Assembly (NCBI GenBank): GCA_022414725.1
Contig: CM039463.1
Location: 61,186,968-61,250,967, forward strand
Direction of reading: 5' to 3'
Source of the DNA: Microglena sp. YARC
Lineage: Eukaryota > Chlorophyta > Chlorophyceae > Chlamydomonadales > Chlamydomonadaceae
DNA length: 64,000 bases
The notes under the pieces were generated by a model that was not told the DNA's origin, made no database searches, and was given only the letters and a program-made list of their open reading frames with translations. The position numbers and the translations under genes were made by a program. Of this stretch, positions 54,301 through 63,498 are shown piece after piece. Numbering within the stretch: position 1 is the first letter of the stretch; each line of letters opens with the position of its first letter.

Positions 54301-54330
54301 AGGATCATGGCCACGACGGACGGTTTTGGG
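39319..54330 (+). CDS. Gene B: Pumilio/PUF RNA-binding protein (3' end missing)
   Basis: PUF proteins bind UGUR-containing 3'UTRs in the cytoplasm and repress or localise mRNA; eight helical repeats each read about one base. Here exons 1-8 (39319-48450) give a clean N-terminal extension with plant-like motif [17 protein letters not shown], a tandem SHDGSFN repeat block and polyQ. The PUF domain starts near 50890: [15 protein letters not shown] (repeat 1), GNYVMQ (2), [12 protein letters not shown] (3), MMRCVRDQ and NVIQ (4), [15 protein letters not shown] (5), [14 protein letters not shown] (6). Repeats 7-8 and the stop codon were not found before the C-rich array and gap. From about 49.57 kb on, several 1-nt indels break the frame. 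Confidence 0.9.
39769..39885 (+). CDS. Gene B exon 2
   Basis: 39 codons, phase 0, acceptor CCTACAG, donor GAT|GTAAGT. Encodes [20 protein letters not shown], the conserved N-terminal signature of plant and algal Pumilio proteins. Confidence 0.9.
40884..40958 (+). CDS. Gene B exon 3
   Basis: 25 codons, phase 0. [20 protein letters not shown], then donor GTG|GTGAGT. The 930-bp intron before it has only decayed duplications (a GTTGCTAAACC...GGCAGTTCC unit repeated at 40320-40600). Confidence 0.65.
40959..41210. repeat. 30-bp minisatellite derived from a splice donor
   Basis: About eight units of GTGGTGAGTTGGGTTGTTCA plus GCTGTGTGTG. The unit contains the exon 3 donor sequence (GGTGGTGAGT), so the intron starts with a ladder of identical candidate 5' splice sites. 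Confidence 0.85.
41463..41516 (+). CDS. Gene B exon 4
   Basis: 18 codons, phase 0. [18 protein letters not shown]; its SRGGSFN resembles the SHDGSFN repeat in exon 5. Donor GTG|GTGTGT is weak; acceptor CACATCAG. Confidence 0.55.
42017..42180. repeat. GACA tetranucleotide repeat
   Basis: (GACA)n, longest pure stretch about 42060-42135, directly following a copy of the A-box-like dispersed repeat (41967-42016). Confidence 0.9.
42396..42876 (+). CDS. Gene B exon 5 with SHDGSFN tandem repeats
   Basis: 160 codons, ends phase 1. After a unique start ([20 protein letters not shown]) it carries nine tandem 14-residue units of the form FRSHDGSFN(L/I)PPA, most diverged at the start and nearly identical in the middle (about 42700-42830), the usual sign of recent unit-by-unit expansion. 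Donor GAAG|GTAGGA. A further exon-like copy at 44153-44212 is intronic. The repeat is a possible phosphorylation-rich spacer (Ser in every unit); the function is unknown. Confidence 0.8.
43061..43230. repeat. Interstitial telomere-type CCCTAAA repeats
   Basis: Three CCCTAAA units at about 43067-43089, then diverged copies within a roughly 85-bp larger repeat (ACATGC..CTAATG.AAATC.AAGACTAAAC) that recurs about every 70-85 bp from 43015 to 43245. Similar telomere-like blocks occur at 44500-44590, 46434-46590 and 46995-47075. Confidence 0.75.
43370..43970. repeat. Direct repeat of about 240 bp and G runs
   Basis: TTTCTAACTTTTTACTCAGA...GACCTTATGCAATAAGTATC occurs at about 43407-43535 and 43587-43710, each followed by GGGTGGGT repeats. 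G runs lie at 43369-43389 and 43880-43919. The poly-G stretches and the following CAGCCC(T)CCTT(C)AGG are themselves repeated. Confidence 0.7.
44153..44212 (+). pseudogene. Decayed copy of gene B exon 5 end
   Basis: ATCCCATGATTTGAGCTTCA plus GTATCCCACCAGCC and TTTAGATCCCATGAAG|GTATGT: one and a half SHDGSFN-type units with acceptor and donor still present, but out of phase with exon 5 (would create a stop). Confidence 0.6.
44225..44480. repeat. CCTCCACTTAATTTAGGTAG minisatellite
   Basis: About 14 tandem 16-20-bp units with subtypes CCTCCACTTAATTTAGGTAG and CCTCCACTGAAGTTAG. Confidence 0.8.
44611..44811. mobile_element. 201-bp MITE with 10-bp target duplication
   Basis: Flanked by GAGGCTAACC at 44601-44610 and 44812-44821. 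The ends are about 45-bp imperfect inverted repeats sharing CAGCTTCTAGGCAGCT. A 9-10-bp duplication and long inverted ends suit a Mutator-like non-autonomous element. Caution: GGCTAAC is also part of the adjacent minisatellite unit (in reverse), so the left duplicate may predate insertion. Confidence 0.7.
44822..46088. other. Gene B intron 5, 3' part
   Basis: No exon found. Contains G runs (45067-45096, 45860-45877), a GT run (45267-45303) and AT-rich DNA. Candidate open frames at 45450-45833 show no recognisable domain. Confidence 0.45.
46089..46180 (+). CDS. Gene B exon 6
   Basis: Phase 1 to 0: [20 protein letters not shown] then SGSSGLSTQ, acceptor CTCGACAG, donor CAG|GTGAAT. Its end plus donor seems to be repeated at about 46328-46363 (GGAAATGAGTATGCAG|GTAAGC). 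Confidence 0.55.
46735..47201 (+). pseudogene. Serial decayed copies of gene B exon 7 start
   Basis: At least five copies of acceptor plus exon start, (C)CCACCCAG|GACACCAAGATGG or a variant, at about 46741, 46856, 46974, 47027 and 47076. The last carries about 110 bp of the exon (CTTCCTTTAAGCTTCCCC...GGGGCCACCTTCACCCC) with a TAA. They are separated by AATCTATATCCTATCCC and telomere-like CCCTAAACCC sequence. Confidence 0.75.
47202..47564 (+). CDS. Gene B exon 7, polyglutamine
   Basis: 121 codons, phase 0. Encodes [40 protein letters not shown] and a long Q-rich tract (about 47417-47555). The following donor is GC, not GT (CTCAG|GCAAGC at 47565). The only nearby GT (CGGTGC) gives the wrong phase for exon 8, so a GC-AG intron is the better model. 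Confidence 0.7.
47565..48284. repeat. Gene B intron 7: TGATCTGATC and TTTGCCTGGGCGC repeats
   Basis: Two minisatellites: TGTTGATCTGATCTGATCTC plus GTTGTTTTCGGAAGTCA, about 55 bp, 6-7 units (47597-47940); and TGCGCTTGTTTCCTATTTTT plus GCCTGGGCGC, about 57 bp, 4-5 units (48003-48250). The second array ends next to the exon 8 acceptor. Open frames across it are artefacts. Confidence 0.85.
48285..48450 (+). CDS. Gene B exon 8
   Basis: 55 codons plus 1 nt. [20 protein letters not shown], then [20 protein letters not shown] and YMMLP. Acceptor CCTACAG, donor CCCAG|GTAATT. Its 3' end is copied twice downstream (48797-48840; 49420-49451), the last copy forming the acceptor of exon 9. Confidence 0.8.
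48840..49080. mobile_element. tRNA-derived SINE-like sequence
   Basis: Contains a perfect RNA polymerase III box B, GGTTCGAACCC (about 48949-48959), and an upstream box-A-like TGGCTCCATCGTAGAGCG (about 48874-48891), 58 bases apart. The sequence cannot be folded by eye into a standard cloverleaf, so it is probably a SINE head rather than a working tRNA. Flanks carry similar GGGACCGGCATAT / GGGACTGGCATAT strings (48842; 49119). Confidence 0.5.
49452..50352 (+). CDS. Gene B exon 9, frame broken by indels
   Basis: Acceptor ATGCTCCCAG. Starts in phase with exon 8 and encodes [20 protein letters not shown] and [16 protein letters not shown], then frame is lost near 49575. Recognisable pieces continue in changing frames: [16 protein letters not shown], a Q-rich run (about 49915-49985), [20 protein letters not shown] (about 50128-50185) and a final GAKSDVRGG before donor GGAG|GTAAGC (50353). 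Low-complexity N-terminal extension of the Pumilio protein. Confidence 0.6.
50400..51087 (+). CDS. Gene B exon with PUF repeats 1-2, frame broken
   Basis: After an unordered G/Q-rich linker (about 50480-50800), PUF homology begins near 50870: [20 protein letters not shown], then [38 protein letters not shown] and GNYVMQ, spread over all three frames by single-base insertions and losses (for example near 50877, 50914, 50955, 51001, 51049). SRFIQQ is the RNA-contacting helix of repeat 1, NYVMQ of repeat 2. Donor CAG|GTGAGA. Confidence 0.75.
51088..52208. repeat. Gene B intron: GGGTGGGAGTGAG and C-rich tracts
   Basis: 51090-51300 is a GAGTGA/TGGGTGGG repeat. 51350-52170 is an almost pure C/CT-rich tract with a TACTGACTTGGCACCC string duplicated at about 51955-51970 and 52186-52202. 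Poly-Pro open frames here are artefacts. Confidence 0.8.
52209..52439 (+). CDS. Gene B exon with PUF repeats 3-4
   Basis: Acceptor [17 protein letters not shown] in one frame, then [20 protein letters not shown] followed by [20 protein letters not shown] and [18 protein letters not shown] in the next; the end NVIQE is recognisable as repeat 4's NHVIQK with base insertions. CRVVQ is the RNA-contact helix of repeat 3. A decayed copy of the [13 protein letters not shown] segment follows at about 52507-52545. Confidence 0.85.
52817..53030 (+). CDS. Gene B exon with PUF repeat 5, internally duplicated
   Basis: Acceptor CCCCTAG, donor ATCCAG|GTAAAG. The 3' half reads [20 protein letters not shown] then [17 protein letters not shown], matching the linker between PUF repeats 4 and 5 plus the repeat 5 helix (GCRVIQ in relatives). 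The 5' half is a diverged duplicate of the same stretch (CAGATCATC...CCCATGATAAATCAGCT at about 52824-52876), with a TAG. Confidence 0.75.
53031..53800. other. Gene B intron with half-MITE and decayed exon ends
   Basis: Contains a second ATCCAGGTAGGAATATTTT near 53362, echoing the exon end and donor at 53024; a half copy of the MITE family (53385-53540); and a GGGGGC...GCCCC hairpin (53579-53622). No intact exon seen. Confidence 0.5.
53805..54330 (+). CDS. Gene B exon with PUF repeat 6 and decayed copies
   Basis: Three copies of TTGCCTGAGGTCAAGGCATCC at about 53846, 53979 and 54156. Only the third continues into ATGAAA(A)GAAGTGCTCAAG, CACATCACC, TTAGCTCAA and GACCAATATGGCAACTACGT, i.e. LPEVK...[29 protein letters not shown] once three single/double-base insertions are allowed for. 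NYVIQ is the RNA-contact helix of repeat 6. A fourth, decayed piece (AGACCAAGTCAGCAAACTACA) is at about 54521. Confidence 0.75.
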
Positions 54331-54542
54331 CTAGGTTGGGGTGGTTGGGGTGGGTTAGTAAGGGTGGATGGGCGGGTGGTACACCAGGATTGTGGCCACG
54401 ACCGCTTGGGGAGTGTGGAGTGCAGAACTGTGTGTGGGGGGTGTAGTGTGTGTGTGGGGGGGGTGAGGGTGTGTACAGGAGTGGGTGGGTGATCATGGGT
54501 GCAAGTTACCCGGTTAGCTGAAGACCAAGTCAGCAAACTACA

Positions 54543-57500
54543 ATGATTCAACATCCTCAGCCTCCTAATCTCCCTCCTACTTCCTCCCTACCCCCTCATA
54601 CCTCCTCCCTATTCCCTCATACCTCCTCCCTACTCCCTCCCTACCCCCTCCCTACCCCCTCATACCTCCTCCCTACCCCTCCTATCCCAACCCTACCCCT
54701 CATACATCCTCCTACCCCCTCCTACCCCCTACATACCCCTCCCTACCCACCCAAACCCCTCCCTACCCCTCATACCTCTCATACCCCCTCATTTTTTGTA
54801 GCCTCTGCATTACCCCTCACTACCCCGTCCTACCCCCTCATACGCATACCCCCTCATATCCAGATCCCTAACCGCCCTCCCTCCCTCCCACATACCTCTC
54901 CCATACCCTCCTCCTAAACCTCATACCCTCCTCCCTACCCCCTCCCACCTCTACCCCCTCATACCACCCCCCTACCCCTACCCCCTCATACCCTTCCTAC
55001 CCCCTCCTCCTACCCCCTCCCTACCGCCTCACATATTTTCTCACCGCCACGAACCCCTACCGAACTGCCTCCCCACCTCCTCGCCAAACCAACTTAATCG
55101 CCCTCATACCCGCTGAACCCCTCCCTACCCACCGCCGTGTTCCTCTACCCCCCCTCCCTCACCTACCCCACCACCCTCATATCTAACCCCCTACCCCTCC
55201 CTAACTCCTCCCCTTCAACCTCCTCCACCCCCCCTCCTAGAGCTCCCTACCCCCTCTAATAACCCCCTCATCTCCTACCCCCCATGACCCCTCTCCCTAC
55301 AACCCACCTACCCAAACACTACCTCCCCACCACAACTCCGCTCCAACTCCCTACCTCCTCTACCCCTCCTACCCCCTCATACCTCCTCCTACCCCCTGCC
55401 CTACCCCCTCCCTAGATTACCGCCCCCTATATCTCCCCTCCCCTACCCCCTCATACCACCTCCCATACCCAGCCCTACCCCTCCTCATACCTGCCCCCCT
55501 ACCCGCCCCTCCCTACCACCTCCCCTCGCTCTACCCCCCATACTCCCACACCCTACCCCTCCCCTCCCCTCCCTACCCCCCTAAACCCCTCCTCCCCTAC
55601 CTACCCCCGTCATACCCCTTAGCACATACCCCTCCTACCCTACCCCCTCCCTACCCCCTCCTACTCCCTCCTGACCTCCCTGCCCCCATACCTCTACCCC
55701 CTCCCTACCCCTCATACCTCCTCCCTACCCTCCCTGCCCCCTCAATACCCTCCAACATCATACCTCCTCCCTACCCTCCCTACCCTCTCATACCTCCTCC
55801 CTAACCCCCTCCCTACTCCTCCTACCCCGCCTCCCTCCCCTCCTACCCCCTCCACCCCCTCCTTCTATACCTGCCTCCTACCCCTCCCCTATCCCTCCTC
55901 CTACACCCCCTCTCCCCCCTACCCCCCCTCCCCCTCCATACCCCTTCCTACCCCTCCTACCGTACCCCCTAACTCCCTACCCCCTCCCCTCGTACCTCCT
56001 CCCTACCCTACCAGCCCTCCCTATCCCCCTCCTACCTCCTTCCCTACCTACTCTCCCCCCCTCTCTACGCCCTCATCCTCCTCCCTACCCTCCCTACCCC
56101 TCCCTGCCCCCTCAACCTTCCTCCCTACCTAGCGCCATCCTACCCCTCCCTACACCTCATACTCCTCCCTACCACTATACCTCCTCCTATCACCCTCCCT
56201 ACCCCTCCCTACCCCCTTAGCTTCGCTCATACCTCCTCCTACCCCCTCCCTACCCCTCCCTACCTCTTCAGTATTCCCTACCCCCTACATACCCCTTCAT
56301 ACCCCTATGACCCGCCTCCCATTACCTCATACCTTCCTCCCTTACAATACCCCCTCATTCCGTATACCCCCTCCCTACCCCTTCCATACCCCCTCCATTA
56401 CCCCCTCATGACCTCGCTCCTACCTCCCGTCCCGTACCCCCTCATACGCTCATCCCTACCCCTCCCTACCTCTCTCATACTCCTCCGACCCCTCCCTACA
56501 CCCCCCTCACCCCCCTGCCCCCTCATACTCTCCTCCCCCCTCCCTGACCTCCTGCCCCCTCCCTACCCCCTCCCTAAACAATCATACCTCCTCTACCTCC
56601 CTAATACCCCCTCCTACCCCTCCCTACCCCTCCCATACCCCTCTCATACCCCCTCCCCCTCTCCTACCCCTTCCTACCCCTCCCTACCCCTCCATACCCC
56701 CTCATACCCCCTACTACCCCCCCTCATACCCCCTACACACCCCTCTTCATACCCCCTCGCCCTACAATACCCCCTACCCATACCCTACATACCGCCTTCC
56801 TTACCCCTCATACCCCTTCCTACCGCCTCCTACCCCTCATACCCATCGGCTCTACATACCTCCTCCCTACCCCTCATACCTCCTCCCTACGTGCCTCCCT
56901 ACCCCCTCATACTTCCTCCTACCCCTCATATCCTCCATACCTCCTCATACACCTCCCTACCTCCCTCCCTCCCCCCCTCCCTACCCCCTCCCTACCCCTC
57001 CTACCCCTCATACCCCTACAATACCCCTACATACCCTACATACCCCCTCCCTACCGCCGTAAACATACGTACCTCCCACCCTTCCCTACCCTCCTGCAGA
57101 CCCTCATGCCCCCCTACATACCTCCTCTTCCTACCCCCTACATACCCCCTACATACACTTCCTATCCCCTCCCTACCCTCCCTACCCCTCATACCCCTGC
57201 TCCTCCCTACCTCCTATCCTGCCCCCTCATCCATCTCCCCTACAACCTCCTACACCTCCCTACCCCTCCCTACCCTCATACTCCTCCCTCCCCTCATACC
57301 CTCCCAATACCCTACCCCCTACTCACTTCATCACACACCTTCCCATACCCCTCCTACATCCATCCCTCCTACCTTCCTATCCACTACCTACCCTCCTCCA
57401 GCTACCCTCCTACCCTCAGCATCCCTCCTCCCCCCTCCCTACCCTCCTACAATGCCCCTACCCCACCCCCTACCGCCTACACCCTAACTCCCCCATATCA

Positions 57501-58206
57501 CTCCTGCTCCTAGCAAATCCCCTCATACCCCATCACTACCACCCTCTCCCTCCATCCCCGTACCCACACTCCACCGCAGCCCGCCATATTCCCCTCTCCC
57601 TCATACCGCCTCATACCTCACATACCCACCTCATACCTCCTCCAGCCCTTGTTCCCCCTCATACCCTCTCCCTCTGCCCCGGTATACCCCTCACCTACAC
57701 CTCCTGCTGCTGAGTCCTGACTACCCCTACCACATAACAAACATGCCCCTCCCCCCTCCCCTACTACATTACCCTCACGCCCTCTGCATACCCAAAACCT
57801 ACACCCACTCATAACCTCCACCCCCTTCCACCACCCATCTCATCGCTGGCCCCTCGTACCCCTACCTCCATACCCTCCTTCACCCCCTACATACCACCCC
57901 TCACTTCTTCCTACTTCCATTGACACCCTACCATACCCCTCACTCAAAATAACTCCCTACCCATTCCCCAGTCCCTCCTCCCTCTCATCACTCACCCCAC
58001 TCTTTCTTGCATATTGGAGCGGCTTCTACCTATACACACAGCTACTCTCCTCTCTCGCTGGTCCTCCCTACTCCCCTCATACCTTCCTCCCTACACCCTC
58101 CTACAGCCCTCCATACATCGCTCCCTTGACCCTGATGCATTTACCGTCCTCCTACCCGCCCTCCTAGACCCGCTCCCTACACCCGCATAGCCATTCCTCC
58201 CTAACC
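54543..58206. repeat. 3.7-kb C-rich TACCCCCTCCC array
   Basis: Strand-asymmetric low-complexity DNA, units of about 9-12 bp around TACCCCCTCC(C) and CATACCTCCTCC, with dense small indels. It ends at the gap. Long Pro/Ser/Tyr-rich frames (for example about 56408-57487) come from repeats without stops. Any Pumilio exon in it was not recognisable. Confidence 0.9.
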
Positions 58207-59206
58207 NNNNNNNNNNNNNNNNNNNNNNNNNNNNNNNNNNNNNNNNNNNNNNNNNNNNNNNNNNNNNNNNNNNNNNNNNNNNNNNNNNNNNNNNNNNNNN
58301 NNNNNNNNNNNNNNNNNNNNNNNNNNNNNNNNNNNNNNNNNNNNNNNNNNNNNNNNNNNNNNNNNNNNNNNNNNNNNNNNNNNNNNNNNNNNNNNNNNNN
58401 NNNNNNNNNNNNNNNNNNNNNNNNNNNNNNNNNNNNNNNNNNNNNNNNNNNNNNNNNNNNNNNNNNNNNNNNNNNNNNNNNNNNNNNNNNNNNNNNNNNN
58501 NNNNNNNNNNNNNNNNNNNNNNNNNNNNNNNNNNNNNNNNNNNNNNNNNNNNNNNNNNNNNNNNNNNNNNNNNNNNNNNNNNNNNNNNNNNNNNNNNNNN
58601 NNNNNNNNNNNNNNNNNNNNNNNNNNNNNNNNNNNNNNNNNNNNNNNNNNNNNNNNNNNNNNNNNNNNNNNNNNNNNNNNNNNNNNNNNNNNNNNNNNNN
58701 NNNNNNNNNNNNNNNNNNNNNNNNNNNNNNNNNNNNNNNNNNNNNNNNNNNNNNNNNNNNNNNNNNNNNNNNNNNNNNNNNNNNNNNNNNNNNNNNNNNN
58801 NNNNNNNNNNNNNNNNNNNNNNNNNNNNNNNNNNNNNNNNNNNNNNNNNNNNNNNNNNNNNNNNNNNNNNNNNNNNNNNNNNNNNNNNNNNNNNNNNNNN
58901 NNNNNNNNNNNNNNNNNNNNNNNNNNNNNNNNNNNNNNNNNNNNNNNNNNNNNNNNNNNNNNNNNNNNNNNNNNNNNNNNNNNNNNNNNNNNNNNNNNNN
59001 NNNNNNNNNNNNNNNNNNNNNNNNNNNNNNNNNNNNNNNNNNNNNNNNNNNNNNNNNNNNNNNNNNNNNNNNNNNNNNNNNNNNNNNNNNNNNNNNNNNN
59101 NNNNNNNNNNNNNNNNNNNNNNNNNNNNNNNNNNNNNNNNNNNNNNNNNNNNNNNNNNNNNNNNNNNNNNNNNNNNNNNNNNNNNNNNNNNNNNNNNNNN
59201 NNNNNN
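58207..59206. other. Assembly gap of exactly 1000 N
   Basis: The round length suggests a fixed-size placeholder, so the true distance between gene B and the sequence after it is unknown, and whether both sides belong together depends on scaffolding. Confidence 0.98.
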
Positions 59207-60135
59207 CAGCAAAAGTAGATGTAGCCAGCAGCAGCAGGTAGCAGCAAAAAGCAGAAGTAGCAAAAGCAGAAAGTAGCAGCCGAAAGAAGAAAAAGCAGGA
59301 CAGTTGCAGGAGTGTAGCAAGCAGCAGCAGTAGGAACAGCAACAACAGAATTAGCAGCAGCAGCAGCCAGCAGGAGAGCAGGTATGGAGGGGCAGGAGCA
59401 GCCAACAACAGAGATATCAGTGGAAGCCCGAGCGATCAACTATAGAATTAGCAAGCAGCAGCACAGAAGCTGCAGCAGCCAGCAGCCAGCAGGAGAGGAG
59501 CAGTAGGTTAGTAGCAACAGTAGCAAGCGGCAAGAATTCACGGCAGCAGCAGCAGCAGATAGCAGTAGGAGAGCAAAAATAGAATGAAGCAGCCAGCAGC
59601 AGTAGCAGCAGCTGAGGAGGAGGAGCAGGACAGCAGGAGCGCAGCAGCAGCGGTAAGAGCAGCAACAACAGGAAAGTGGCGAGCAAGCAAGCAGCAAGCA
59701 GAGCCAGCAGCAAGTTAGCAGCAGCAGCAGTAGCAGTTAGGAACAGCAAACAACAGAAGTAACAATACAGCAGCAGATTACAGAAGTAGCAGCAGCAGCA
59801 GCAGTAGTGAGTTGTAGGAGCGGCCACAATAGAAGTAGCAGCAGCAACAAGCAGCAGCAGAAATAGCAGCTAGCCAGTAGCAGTAGCAGGCAGAAGGGAG
59901 CAGCAACAACAGAAGTGGCAGCAGCAACAGCAGCAGCAGAAGAGTAGCAGCAGCAGCATAGCAGTAGGAGCAGCAGCAACAGAAGTGGCCAGTTGCAGCA
60001 GCGAAAAAGCAGATGATAGCAGCAGCAGGAGCAGTAGAGCATTAACAAACAGAATTAGAGCAGCAGGCAGGTAGCAGGAGCGCAGGAGGAGCGGCCAGGG
60101 AACTTGTAGCAGCCGCAGGAGCAGCAGCAGCACAT
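59207..60135. repeat. AGC/GCA trinucleotide-rich array
   Basis: About 930 bp of imperfect AGCAGCAG with AGTAGC and AGGAGC variants, starting directly after the gap. Minus-strand Leu/Ala/Cys-rich frames are compositional. Such CAG/CTG arrays form hairpins and are hard to assemble. Confidence 0.9.
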
Positions 60136-60139
60136 GCCC

Positions 60140-63100
60140 ACTAACCAGCAAGGGCGCTCGTAAAACATCCAAGCTCATTTCACCATGCTCTTGCGCCTTG
60201 TTAAGCGTAGTCTCCATGAGGCAGTGGCTCTCCTTTCGCATGCACACTCTCTCTCACATACACAAGCCACACATCGGTAACAGCAGCAGCAAAGCAACAT
60301 CAGCAGCAGCAGCACAGCAGCAGCAGGCACATGCACTAAACCTGCCGGCGCTCAACAATACCCTCCAGCTTCATTTCGCCACTGCACTTGCGCCTGTAGG
60401 TTTAGTCCCCCATGCCAGTAGGCTCTCCTTCACATAGTCTCTCTCACACACAAGCACACACACGAGAACAGAAGCAGCAGAAACATCAACAGCAGCAGCA
60501 CACGCAGCAGCAGCAGCAGCACATGCACTACCCTGCAGGCGCTCAACATACGCTCCAAGCTCATTTCGCCCCTGCTCTAGCACAAGTAGCGTAGTCTCCA
60601 CGCACGTCATGATTACCTTCCCATAGTCTTTCTCATTCACGAGCAAAACACACGAGAACAAGAAGCGGGCAGCAGCAGCTGCAGCAGCAGCAACATCATC
60701 AGTAGCAGCAGCACATAAACAAACTTGCAGGCGCTCAATATACGCTCCAAGCTTATTTCACCGCTGCTCCTGTGCTTGAAGTAAATCCCCCATGCCATGA
60801 CCTAGACCAGAACTTGACCTACTTAAGCTCGGCCAATGGCTACTCGTGCAGCATACCAGTACTGATCAGTATAAATCTATACCTAAAGTTAAATTAGAAG
60901 TTAGAATGTTGAAAGAAGCCAATTTAAAAGAAGCTACGAATAGCTACAAGCGGAGACTGGCAAGATGGCTCCGGAACCAGAACAGCTATGATAAGGGGGG
61001 GGGGGGGAGGGGGGTTAAAAACGAAAAAAACCTGCTCCATGCGCACCATGTTCTCCTTCACCTCAGTAAGTGTTGGTGCACAGCTACACCACAGACAGAC
61101 ACACACCACACACCAACACACCACAAAACCAAAACACACGTACACACTCACACACCCAAACAGACTCACACTCCGACACACCACTTCATACACCCAAACG
61201 CACACACATGCTCACACACTCACACGCGAGAGCAGCATCAGCATCAGCATCTGCACTAACCTGCAGGCGCTCGATATACGCTCCAAGCTCATTTCGCCGC
61301 TGCTCTTGCGCTAGTAGCGTAGTCTCCATGCGCAACATGCTCTCCTTCACTTCAGTAAGGAAAGCACCCTGTGGCTCTGATTCGCCACCTGCTTCCGCCT
61401 CTGCCTCTACGGGGGGCTGGTCAGGATCGGCTTGGGCTTGGGGCTCAGGTTCTTCTTGTTTTGCTGGTTCTGTGGGAGGGGTGTGGGGGGAGGGTGGGTG
61501 GGTGGGTGGGTTGGAAGCCGGGGTGGGTGGGGTGGTGGGGGTGGTGGTGGGGGGGGCTAATCAGGGCTTGGCTTGGGCTTGGGGCTCAGGTTCTTCTTGT
61601 TGTGTTGGTTCTGTGGGTGGTGCAGTCTGTGGGGGGGGGGGGGGGAGGGGGGCGGAGGGATTGGGGGTTGAGGAGGATGGGGGGGGGGGGGGGAGGGGGG
61701 GGCATGTGTGTGGGAGGGGGCTGTTTGTTTGTGTGTGTGTTTGTGTGTTCTTGCGTGTGTGGTGGTTTGTATGTGTGTGGGGTACAAGTGTAACAGCTTA
61801 GATCGTTAGGCATACCGACAAGTCCCAGGCGCATCGCAAGCGACGCGGAAAATTAGCGGAGAGTGTTGGCTATCGGAGCGACAGGTGGCACCGGAATGGA
61901 GTGCAGCGGACCAAAGCCAGGGTTTACGACTCTGTTAGGGCCAGGGTTATGTGCTGAAAACACAACACGTCAAACAAACAAAAAAGCAACCGTACAAGGT
62001 GTAACTATGGGGGCTCCTGCCATCCAGAAGTGGGGGCTCCGCCAAAAGAAAGACCCCTTTAAGCCTACACTACACTTGGCCCTACAACACACTACTCTAA
62101 CCCTACACTAACCCTACACTAACCTACCCCTACCCTACCCTACCCAACACTACCCCTACACTACCCCTACAGTACTTTACCCAACACAGCCCTACAGTAC
62201 TCAACACAACACTACCCCTACACTACCCCTACACTACCCTCCCCCACAGTACTCTACACTATCCTACCCCTACAGTACTTTACCCAACACTACACTGCCC
62301 CTACAGTTCTCTACACAACACTACCCCTACACTACCCCTACAGTACTTTACCCAACACTACACTGCCCGTACAGTACTCTACTCTACACAACACTACACT
62401 ACCCCTACACTACTCTACTCAACACTACCATACAGTACTCTACACAACACTAACCTACACCACCCCTACACTAAATTACACTACACCATCAATACCCCTA
62501 CACTACACTACACTATACTGCACTAGAGTACACTACCCCTACCTCTACACCACACTACACTACACTAGAGTACACTACCCCTACAATGCACACACACACC
62601 TGTTTCCTCTACAACAGCTGCTGGTGGCGTAGAAGGTGGTGCTTCAGGCTCTGCAGCCAAGTACAAGTCACGGGTCATGGACAGGAGGGAGGTTGAGGGG
62701 GGCAGCCTGCTTGCTTGCACTGGGGCCAACCACAAACCTTTTCCCCTACACTACACGCCCGCACCTGTTTCCTCTTCAACGGCTGCTGGGTGGCGAAAGA
62801 AGGTTGGTCGTTCAGGCTCTGGAGCCGAGTACAAGTCATGGATCATGGACAGGAGGGAGGTCCGAGACACATCCTCTTTGCCGCTGTCAGTCTCACGGGG
62901 GGGTCTGCAGGAGCAGGGGGTGGGGTGGGTGGGTGGGGGAGTGCGTAGGTGGGTGTAAGTGGTGGAATGTGGGGTTGAGTGTGGGGTTGAGTGTGAGTGG
63001 GCGGGTGTAAGGACAGGGGGGGGGGGGGGGGGGGTACGAGACACATTGTCTTTGCTGCTGTCAGTCTCACACGGGGGTCTGCAGGGACAGGGGGGTGGGG

Positions 63101-63436
63101 GTGGGGTGGGTGGGGTGGATGCGGATGTGTGTGTGTGTGTGTGTGGTTGAGTGTGTGGTTGAGTGTGTGGTTGGATGTGTGGGAGTGTGCGGTGGAGTGT
63201 GGGGTTGTGTGGGTGTGGGTGTGTCTGAGTGCGGTGGAGTGTGGGGATTGAGTGCGTGAGTGGGTGGGTGGGTGGGTGGGTGGGCGGGTGAAAGGACAGG
63301 ATGAAAGGGGGCATGTATGGGTTTATGGGTTTATGGGTTTATGGGTTTATGGGTTTATTAAAGCCTACAGTCAGCCGTCCTAGGGACTCACCATCATTGG
63401 GTTAGCGAACTCAGACTGGCCATTCACAACAACATC

Positions 63437-63498
<62 letters not shown>

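Noticed and set aside
56408..57513. 359-codon Pro/Ser/Tyr-rich open frame as a gene
   Set aside because: It lies wholly within the TACCCCCTCC array, has no splice structure or domain, and other frames are equally open.
59417..60247. Minus-strand Leu/Ala/Cys-rich frames as membrane proteins
   Set aside because: They are translations of an AGC repeat; apparent hydrophobicity comes from CTG/GCT codons.
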